Shown here one piece after another: positions 1 through 4,899 of a stretch of 5,789 nt of DNA. The stretch spans positions 1 to 5,789 of the forward strand of contig SYEN01000339.1 in assembly GCA_005800795.1 (NCBI GenBank), read 5' to 3'. Both the position numbers and the translations under genes were made by a program. The notes under the pieces were generated by a model. It saw nothing but the letters and a program-made list of their open reading frames with translations, was not told the origin of the DNA and made no database searches. Source of the DNA: Burkholderiales bacterium (GTDB taxonomy: Bacteria > Pseudomonadota > Gammaproteobacteria > Burkholderiales > SG8-41). Every line of letters starts with the position of its first letter. Positions within the stretch are counted from its first letter, which is position 1.

Positions 1-231
1 ATAGCCCAAATCCTTTGTGAGCGTTTCATGGATCACGCGAAACGTATGGCCTTTGTCGTGATTGACAAGGTTGCGCACGTTTTCGAGAAGAAAAACTCGT
101 GGCCGATGATGCGCAATGATCCTTGCCACGTCGAAAAAGAGTGTGCCTTGCGCTTCGCAGGCGAAGCCATGAGGCCGATTGAGCGCGTTCTTTTTTGATA
201 CTCCCGCAATGGAGAACGGTTGGCACGGAAA

Positions 232-234
232 TCA
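232..234 (-). other. In-frame TGA at the glycine of motif IV (codon 131)
   Basis: The minus strand reads GCG TGA TTT CCG TGC CAA, i.e. A-stop-F-P-C-Q. The family sequence here is A-G-F-P-C-Q, so the stop stands for a near-invariant glycine. One G-to-T change from GGA explains it. The frame continues open to the window edge with well conserved residues. Confidence 0.9.
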
Positions 235-588
235 CGCCAGCAAAACGTCGTGAGAAGGAATTTCTTCTCCCCTGACCTGCGTGATGTCTCCCGCTATTAC
301 ATGTTCGTCATGCGGAAAGTTTGCGCGATAGGTTACCTGCGAATGACGATCCCATTCGCAGGTAAAAATACATTTGCCCCCCAGCGGTTCAAAACCGCGT
401 CTCAGACCGCCAATCCCCGCAAAAAGATCGACAAAGGTAAAAGCTCCGGCATCACTACCCGCGGACGAGCGGGAAAGCGACTTGAGCATTTCCAGGACAG
501 CTTTGCGGGGTTTGCTTTCACCGCTTTCAAAGCGGTAGATTTGGCGTTCGGTGTAGCCGAGACGTGACGCGGCATCGAGTACGGAGAG

Positions 589-591
589 TCA
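589..591 (-). other. In-frame TGA in the HTH domain (codon 12)
   Basis: The minus strand reads CAG GCC TGA CTC TCC, i.e. Q-A-stop-L-S, inside L-R-E-Q-A-x-L-S-V-L-D-A-A. In Cro/CI-type HTH domains this turn is usually A-G-L-S, so the stop again sits at a glycine position. A GGA-to-TGA change would again be enough. The residues on both sides fit the domain, so the ATG at 622-624 is very likely the ancestral start. Confidence 0.8.
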
Positions 592-630
592 GGCCTGTTC
601 CCTCAATTGGGCAAAGTCGTTCATTATCGG

Positions 631-634
631 CCTT
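631..634 (-). promoter_or_regulatory. Shine-Dalgarno site of the methyltransferase
   Basis: The minus strand reads AAGG, 6 nt before the ATG at 622-624. It supports this start rather than the internal ATG at 487-489, where I see no comparable site. It also suggests that translation was meant to begin before the first TGA. Confidence 0.55.
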
Positions 635-653
635 AGTCTACCGCTGGGAGATT

Positions 654-672
654 TTCTGACATTTTGTCAGAA
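654..672. promoter_or_regulatory. Perfect inverted repeat, likely operator for the methyltransferase HTH domain
   Basis: TTCTGAC and GTCAGAA form two perfect 7-nt arms around a 5-nt AT spacer. The repeat lies 29 bp upstream of the methyltransferase ATG and covers the proposed -10 element at 661-666. That is the expected place for a repressor site, and the encoded protein begins with an HTH domain. From memory, the autoregulatory site of M.SsoII has a similar GACA...TGTC core; this needs checking. It has no T-run and lies upstream of both genes, so it is not a terminator. Confidence 0.55.
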
Positions 673-689
673 GCTGCTGAACAAAGCAA
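661..689 (-). promoter_or_regulatory. Candidate sigma70 promoter of the methyltransferase
   Basis: On the minus strand, TTGCTT (684-689) and CAAAAT (661-666) are separated by exactly 17 nt. They match the -35 consensus at 3 of 6 and the -10 at 4 of 6. The predicted start near 654 gives a leader of about 30 nt ending in AAGG and ATG. Overlap with the inverted repeat at 654-672 strengthens the call; the hexamers alone would be weak. Confidence 0.4.
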
Positions 690-705
690 TTAAACATGTA
701 ATAAT
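677..705 (+). promoter_or_regulatory. Candidate extended -10 promoter of the GST gene
   Basis: TGT followed by AATAAT (697-705) resembles an extended -10 box, with 5 of 6 matches in the hexamer. CTGAAC at 677-682, 17 nt upstream, is a weak -35 (3 of 6). The predicted RNA start near 712 gives a leader of about 59 nt. The region is AT-rich and shared with the divergent methyltransferase promoter, so binding at 654-672 might affect both genes. Evidence is motif matching only. Confidence 0.3.
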
Positions 706-758
706 ATACAGTAGTCGCTTTGGACCTGCCAAATATCTGTTTTGTAGACATTAAATTC

Positions 759-762
759 AGGA
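759..762 (+). promoter_or_regulatory. Shine-Dalgarno site that sets the GST start
   Basis: AGGA lies 8 nt before ATG 771. It favours that start over the TTG at 720, which would add 17 residues with no GST homology ahead of the first strand (TLTLCYAP). Confidence 0.6.
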
Positions 763-770
763 ATCGCACC

Positions 771-1415
771 ATGACCCTCACCCTCTGCTACGCCCCGCAA
801 ACCTGCGCCACCGTGCCCTTCATCACGCTAACCGAAGCCGGCGCGGATTTCGAGGTGATGAATCTCAACTCGCGCACCGGGCAACTGCGTTCGCCCGAAT
901 TTTTGAGATTGAACCCCAAGCACAAGGTGCCGGTGCTGATCATTGATGGTGAGGCGTTGACTGAAAATCTGGCGATACAAGTGTGGATCGCGCGCCGCCA
1001 TCCCGCAGCGAAGCTGTTGCCGCAAGACCCGATGCAGGAAATCAAGGCGATTTCGCTAATGTCGTTTTTCGGCTCGGGCATTCATCCGCATTTGACGCCC
1101 AACGCGCGGCCGGAAAACTATTGCGATCTGCCGGGCTCTGCCGAAAACGTGAAGAAGGTCGGCAACAAGCTGCTGTTCGAGGATTTCGCCGTGGTGGAAA
1201 AAATGCTGGAAGGGCGCGAGTGGTTCTTTGATCACTTCACCGCGCCGGACGCGTATTTCTTCTGGTGTTTCCGGCGTGCGATCTCGTTCAAACTCGATCT
1301 GTCGCAATTCAAGAACTGCCATGCGCATCTCTTGCGTATGCAACAACGCGCCAGCGCACAAAAACTGGCGGCGCATGAGAAACAGGTGATGGAAGAGTTT
1401 GCGAAGGCGGCCTGA
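771..1415 (+). CDS. Glutathione S-transferase family protein
   Basis: A 214-residue cytosolic GST-fold protein, the usual length. Such proteins bind glutathione and conjugate it to, or use it to reduce, electrophiles and peroxides; the substrate cannot be told from sequence. The N-terminal thioredoxin-like domain (about 1-80) opens with LTLCYAPQTCA. Cys12 aligns with the catalytic cysteine of beta-class GSTs. The cis-proline loop VPVL is at 53-56 (Pro54). The glutathione gamma-glutamyl contact, usually Glu-Ser, reads Glu65-Asn66. The all-helical C-terminal domain holds the APDAYFFW segment at 158-165, with the conserved capping Asp160. It is transcribed away from the methyltransferase and converges on the minus-strand unit. 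It may be an independent detoxification gene; a direct link with the alkylation-repair gene next to it is only suggestive. Stop is TGA. Confidence 0.88.
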   Translation: MTLTLCYAPQTCATVPFITLTEAGADFEVMNLNSRTGQLRSPEFLRLNPKHKVPVLIIDGEALTENLAIQVWIARRHPAAKLLPQDPMQEIKAISLMSFFGSGIHPHLTPNARPENYCDLPGSAENVKKVGNKLLFEDFAVVEKMLEGREWFFDHFTAPDAYFFWCFRRAISFKLDLSQFKNCHAHLLRMQQRASAQKLAAHEKQVMEEFAKAA

Positions 1416-1430
1416 CCGATCGCTTATCGG
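1416..1430. other. Small inverted repeat between convergent genes
   Basis: CCGAT and ATCGG form 5-bp arms around a 5-nt loop, directly after the GST stop and 3 nt before the alkC stop. It could slow transcription from either side, but the stem is short and no T-run follows in either direction. I do not call it a terminator. There is no better candidate in the 18-nt gap. Confidence 0.25.
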
Positions 1431-1433
1431 CCG

Positions 1434-2549
1434 CTAACCCGGCAACAGCACGAATTCGCCCAGCGCCACCGCATGGCCATTGATCACCACCTCTACCCGA
1501 TGCACGCCGGGATAGTGCTTGCGCGTGGTCAAATCCTTCAGTGACAGGCGCTTGCTGAACGATTCGACTGACTTTGCCGCGAGCGTGATCTGCCGCAGCG
1601 TGAAAACCTTGAAGCGGGTCTTGCCGTTGGCCTTGACGTAATGCACGCGCAAATCGATCAGCAAATCCTGGGCACGCGCCGCCGCGCTGGTCACATCAAA
1701 TGAAATCGTCATGCTGGCGCCCGGCTTCACGCGCGCGGGCGACACGCGGGCGTTTTTCACCGCGGCGTTCGCTGACTTGCCGAAGCCCAGCACGCGCAAC
1801 GCGCCCGCCTCGCCGCGTTTCACCGCCGAACGCAGCGCGTGGCGGATGATCCATTGCCGCTCACAGCTGGCATTCCTCAACCAGCGCTCTGCCGTGGCAA
1901 ACAGTAAGTCGGGATGATCCTTGCCGATGTCGTTGAGGTTGTTCGCCACCGAACGCCGCACGTACAGCGCCGGATCGTCCTTCAGCAGTTCCAGCAGCGC
2001 CAGCACCGGCCGCGGATCGCGCTGAAACGCACGTAAACGCGGCGCCCACGGCAGGCGCGGACGCGTGCCTTCGGATACCAGCCGGCGCACGTGTTCGCTC
2101 GGATCAGCTGCCCATCGCTCCAGCGTCTTAATCGTAAGTATCTGATTTAATTCAATAAATTTTCGTATACTGATTTCGGCCGTAAAGCGCTGGGTGAGCG
2201 CGTGTTGCGCGCGCATCGACAAGTCAAAGTGTTCCAGCCCATGCTTCGCCACGTACAGTGTGTGCGGCAGAAACAGGAATGAAGCCAATGGGTTCTTTTT
2301 AGGCAAACCCGCGGGCTGATCGATGGAGACCAGCAAAATCTTCATCGCGCGCGGATAACCAGCCGGCAGATGCACGTGCAGGGCATCAGCGATACGGTGT
2401 CCGCGTTGCATGAGCGCCAGCGCGTCGTAGCCGTCCAGTGCGTCTTTCAAAAACGCCTTCACATCAAATCCGGCATGCACCGCCTGAATCATGCGCGCGA
2501 TGGCCTGCGGAATTTCCGCGCCGTAGTGATTTTTCAGCGGCTCCGCCAC
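1434..2549 (-). CDS. alkC: AlkC-type DNA alkylation repair glycosylase with C-terminal Ig-like domain
   Basis: A 371-residue protein of the AlkC/AlkD group of HEAT-like-repeat DNA glycosylases, which excise cationic alkylated bases (for AlkC, 3-methyladenine and 3-methylcytosine) in base excision repair. The family N-terminus MAEPLKN is present. Helical repeats fill about 1-255 and include the signature HVRRLVSEGTRPRLPW (153-168) and YVRRSVANNLNDI (196-208). A beta-rich segment from about 262 to the end (VSPARVKPGASMTISFDV, then RFKVFTLRQITL) fits the Ig-like domain known in one AlkC subgroup, where it helps DNA binding. The start is GTG without a clear Shine-Dalgarno site, 9 nt after the receptor's stop, so translational coupling is likely; the conserved N-terminus supports this start. 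Codons 127-140 lie in a sharply AT-rich patch (9 G/C of 40 at 2131-2170). Stop is TAG. It is last in the four-gene unit. Confidence 0.88.
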   Translation of the reverse strand: MAEPLKNHYGAEIPQAIARMIQAVHAGFDVKAFLKDALDGYDALALMQRGHRIADALHVHLPAGYPRAMKILLVSIDQPAGLPKKNPLASFLFLPHTLYVAKHGLEHFDLSMRAQHALTQRFTAEISIRKFIELNQILTIKTLERWAADPSEHVRRLVSEGTRPRLPWAPRLRAFQRDPRPVLALLELLKDDPALYVRRSVANNLNDIGKDHPDLLFATAERWLRNASCERQWIIRHALRSAVKRGEAGALRVLGFGKSANAAVKNARVSPARVKPGASMTISFDVTSAAARAQDLLIDLRVHYVKANGKTRFKVFTLRQITLAAKSVESFSKRLSLKDLTTRKHYPGVHRVEVVINGHAVALGEFVLLPG

Positions 2550-2558
2550 AGCCGGTGA

Positions 2559-3533
2559 TTACTGCTGCTGCACGCGAATATTGGCGTTGCGGATTACGCG
2601 CGTCCACTTGTCGCGCTCCTCCGCGATGTGCTTGCGAAATTCCTCCGGCGTGCTGGTGGCGGCATCCGAGCCGTCTGCGAGCAGGCGCTTCACCACCTCG
2701 GCGTGATTCATCGACGCGGCCACACCACGCGACAGCCGCTCGATGATCCAAGGCGGTGTATTGAGCGGCGCGAGCAGCCCGTACCAATTGACCACGACCA
2801 CGCCGGGGACGCCGGCTTCGACGATCGTCGGCAACTCCGGCACCACGGGGGAACGTTTGGGCAAGGTCACCGCCAGTGCGCGCAGCTTGCCGCTGCGGAT
2901 CAGCGGCAGCGACGACACAATCGCGGGAAACGACATTTCGATCTGGCCGGCCAGCATGTCGGTGTAGGCTGGACTGATGCCTTTGTACGGCACATGCGTC
3001 ATGCGCGTGCCCGTCGCTGCGCTGAAAAGTTCGGCGCTCAGATGAATCGGACTGCCGATCCCCGACGAGGCGTAATTGATCTTGCCCGGATTCGCCTTAA
3101 GGTGCTGCACCAGCTCGACGATGTTACGCGCGGGCACCGAGGGGATCACCACCGCCACGTACCCCTGCGCGCTGATTTGCGACACCGGCGCGAAATCGCG
3201 CAGCACATCAAAGCGCGCCTTGTAGAGCACCGGGAAAATCACCGAGGTCGCGCTGATGATCAGCAGGTTGTGCCCATCCGGCGCGGAACCTGCCGCGATT
3301 TCCATGGCGATGTTGCCACCGGCACCGGGGCGGTTGTCGATCACCACGGTTTGGCCGAGGTTCTCGCCGAGCTTTTGCGCCATCGCCCGCGAGATGGTAT
3401 CCATGCCGCCGCCGGGCGCAATGCTCACCACGGCACGCAGCGGGCGGGTCGGAAACGCCGGCGATTGCGCCAACGCGGGCCATGCCACGATCCCCGCCAT
3501 GGCTGCGGTAACCAAGCGTGCAGTCAGACCCAT
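2559..3533 (-). CDS. Bug-family tripartite tricarboxylate transporter periplasmic receptor
   Basis: A 324-residue periplasmic solute-binding protein. Residues 1-22 form a signal peptide ending ALA, with probable cleavage before Gln23. Family motifs follow: FPTRPLRAVVSIAPGGGMD (27-45), VIDNRPGAGGNIA (64-76), APDGHNLL (84-91), NYASSGIGSPIHLSAELF (153-170) and HVPYKG (180-185). Members bind carboxylates and similar small molecules, usually two-domain clamshell style; the ligand cannot be predicted. No TctA or TctB membrane subunit is in the window, so it is an orphan receptor, common in Burkholderiales, where such proteins may work with distant transporters or as sensors. GGGAG, 7 nt before ATG 3531-3533, is a good ribosome site. 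It lies between dinF (16 nt) and alkC (9 nt), an unusual place for a nutrient receptor. Stop is TAA. Confidence 0.93.
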   Translation of the reverse strand: MGLTARLVTAAMAGIVAWPALAQSPAFPTRPLRAVVSIAPGGGMDTISRAMAQKLGENLGQTVVIDNRPGAGGNIAMEIAAGSAPDGHNLLIISATSVIFPVLYKARFDVLRDFAPVSQISAQGYVAVVIPSVPARNIVELVQHLKANPGKINYASSGIGSPIHLSAELFSAATGTRMTHVPYKGISPAYTDMLAGQIEMSFPAIVSSLPLIRSGKLRALAVTLPKRSPVVPELPTIVEAGVPGVVVVNWYGLLAPLNTPPWIIERLSRGVAASMNHAEVVKRLLADGSDAATSTPEEFRKHIAEERDKWTRVIRNANIRVQQQ

Positions 3534-3540
3534 ACAGCAG

Positions 3541-3545
3541 CTCCC
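3541..3545 (-). promoter_or_regulatory. Shine-Dalgarno site of the Bug receptor gene
   Basis: GGGAG on the minus strand lies 7 nt before the ATG at 3531-3533, inside the 16-nt gap after the dinF stop. It is the clearest ribosome site among the four minus-strand genes, and it implies efficient translation of the receptor even as a downstream gene of a long transcript. Confidence 0.65.
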
Positions 3546-3549
3546 GAAA

Positions 3550-4875
3550 TCAAATCGTACGCAATACGCGGGGGAAAAACAGATGCAGCAACACGCCGCG
3601 CCCCGTCAGAAAGCCCATCACCGCCAGCCACAAACCGGCGTTGCCGATCAGCGGCAGCAGTGTGTGGAGCAACATCAAAAATATCATGAATGATGCAATC
3701 ATGGTGTTGCGCATGATGCGCGTACGCGTGGCGGCGAGGTACACGCCGTCGTAGGTGTATGCCCATACCGAAGCCAGCGGCATCAGTACCGGCCACCATA
3801 AATAATTCGCCGCTGCCGCGCGCACCTCGGGAATGCTGGTCATCAGCGCGATGATGGCATGGCCGGCCACGGCGTAAATTACGATGTTGATCAACGCCAT
3901 CACGCCCGCCCACAGGAACACGATGCGCCGGTCATGCAGGAACGCTGCCCGGTCGCGTCGTCCCACCGATTCACCGAGGATGGTTTCAGCCGCGTGCGCC
4001 ACCCCGTCGAGCGCAAACGAGGTAAAAATCAGGAAATGATGCAACACCTGATTGGCCGCCAGTTGCACATCGCCAAGCTCGGCGCTTTTTGCCATGAAAA
4101 ACCCCAGCACCGACACTACACAGATGGTGCGCAACACGATATCGCTGTTGATCGCCACCATGCGTTTGAGTTGTACCGGGTCGAGCAGTTTCGACGACTT
4201 GCCGCTGGTGTTGTCGCGCGGCAGTTCACGCAACGTGCGCCACACGCCATACAAGCCCCACAAGAGTCCGGCAATTTCCGCAATCAGCGAGGCTGCCGCT
4301 ACACCGGGTACCCCCCACTCGAACACAAACACGAACAGCAGCGCCAGCACAATGTTCACCACATTGACGAACACTTGGATCATCAGCGGCAGTTTGACGT
4401 TGCGCAGGCCGTAAAACCAGCCAAAGATGGCGTAGGTGCCCAGCACCGCCGGCATCGACCACACACGTATCAGAAAGTACTCGCGCGCGTAACGCTCGAC
4501 CTCGGCACTGGCATTGATGACCCAGAACGCGAAAGCAACTATCGGCAATTGCAGCGCCACAATAACGCCGCCGATCACGCCCGCGAGCAGCAACGCGCGC
4601 GCGATCATGGCACGCACCTCCGCGTGCTCACCGGCGCCGCGCGCCTGCGCCGTCGGCCCGGTGGTGCCCATGCGCAGGCAATTGAACAAGTGGTAGATGT
4701 AGTTGAACAACATCGCGCCGATGGCCACCGCGCCGATGTAGTAGGGCTCCGGCAAATGGCCGACCACGGCGGTATCCACCGCGCCCAACAGCGGCACGGT
4801 GACATTGGCCACGATGATCGGCCACGCCAGTGTCCATACCTGGCGGTGGGTGGTGACGGGCGTAGCGGCGCTCAT
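3550..4875 (-). CDS. dinF: DinF-type MATE family efflux transporter
   Basis: A 441-residue inner-membrane protein with about 12 hydrophobic segments, the usual MATE length. MATE proteins export cationic or hydrophobic compounds in exchange for H+ or Na+. It fits the DinF branch best: VTVPLLGAVDTAVVGHL (25-41), LRMGTTGPTAQARG (67-80), INSDIVLRT (242-250), SFALDGVAHAAE (286-297) and ALMTSIPEV (343-351) all have close counterparts in remembered E. coli DinF, whose gene is in the LexA regulon. In this window dinF follows dinB instead of lexA. No typical Shine-Dalgarno site precedes ATG 4873-4875; the 24-nt gap is almost all A/T. No LexA-like box is visible just upstream, so any SOS control would have to act at the promoter ahead of dinB, outside the window. 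Substrate is unknown. Stop is TGA. Confidence 0.9.
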   Translation of the reverse strand: MSAATPVTTHRQVWTLAWPIIVANVTVPLLGAVDTAVVGHLPEPYYIGAVAIGAMLFNYIYHLFNCLRMGTTGPTAQARGAGEHAEVRAMIARALLLAGVIGGVIVALQLPIVAFAFWVINASAEVERYAREYFLIRVWSMPAVLGTYAIFGWFYGLRNVKLPLMIQVFVNVVNIVLALLFVFVFEWGVPGVAAASLIAEIAGLLWGLYGVWRTLRELPRDNTSGKSSKLLDPVQLKRMVAINSDIVLRTICVVSVLGFFMAKSAELGDVQLAANQVLHHFLIFTSFALDGVAHAAETILGESVGRRDRAAFLHDRRIVFLWAGVMALINIVIYAVAGHAIIALMTSIPEVRAAAANYLWWPVLMPLASVWAYTYDGVYLAATRTRIMRNTMIASFMIFLMLLHTLLPLIGNAGLWLAVMGFLTGRGVLLHLFFPRVLRTI

Positions 4876-4899
4876 AAAAATATCAATAAAAACAATTAC
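4876..4899 (-). other. AT-rich dinB-dinF intergenic leader without Shine-Dalgarno site
   Basis: Only 3 of 24 bases are G/C, against a GC-rich background. On the minus strand it reads mainly as T runs and ends TATTTTT before the dinF ATG. There is no purine-rich ribosome site and no stem ahead of the T runs, so it is not an obvious intrinsic terminator. It may be an unstructured A/U-rich entry site for ribosomes (S1-type), or dinF may depend on coupling to dinB. Confidence 0.5.

Larger units (their letters stand above)
1..624 (-). pseudogene. Dcm-like DNA (cytosine-5) methyltransferase with N-terminal HTH, 5' part, two in-frame TGA codons
   Basis: The 208 visible codons encode an enzyme that methylates cytosine C5 using SAM. 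Codons 1-52 resemble a Cro/CI-type helix-turn-helix (AASRLGYTERQIYRFESGE). Motif I is DLFAGIGG at 66-73, the catalytic motif IV FPCQPFS at 132-138 with Cys134, and motif VI ENV at 181-183. The stretch after PCQ (AGVSKKN, HGFAC, QGTLFFDV) closely matches remembered E. coli Dcm, so the Dcm/EcoRII/SsoII group is likely. The target-recognition domain lies beyond position 1, so specificity cannot be read. The start is ATG 622-624, with AAGG 6 nt upstream. Codons 12 and 131 are TGA, each where family members have Gly; read normally, no catalytic protein is made. Apart from these two stops the frame stays open to the window edge, so there is no frameshift. GC is lower than in neighbours, suggesting acquisition. 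An N-terminal HTH in such enzymes can repress their own promoter (known for M.SsoII). No partner nuclease is visible. Confidence 0.85.

Noticed and set aside
220..567. Plus-strand open frame of 115 codons.
   Set aside because: It lies antisense to the methyltransferase, which has clear family motifs. Its translation shows no recognisable domain, and no ribosome site was seen.
1..624. The whole organism using UGA for glycine (genetic code 25).
   Set aside because: The GST (1413-1415) and dinF (3550-3552) genes end with TGA at the expected protein ends, and no TGA interrupts the other genes. Gene content and GC are those of a betaproteobacterium.
720..770. TTG at 720 as an upstream start of the GST gene.
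   Set aside because: The extra 17 residues have no GST homology, while ATG 771 has AGGA 8 nt upstream and gives the usual N-terminus.
1416..1430. Bidirectional terminator between the GST and alkC genes.
   Set aside because: The stem is only 5 bp and no T-run follows on either strand.
2628..3689. Plus-strand open frame of 353 codons.
   Set aside because: It is antisense to the Bug receptor and dinF. Its translation is rich in His, Arg and Gln, typical of a reverse shadow of a GC-rich gene.
4876..4899. Intrinsic terminator between dinB and dinF because of the T runs.
   Set aside because: I found no GC-rich stem immediately before the T runs.
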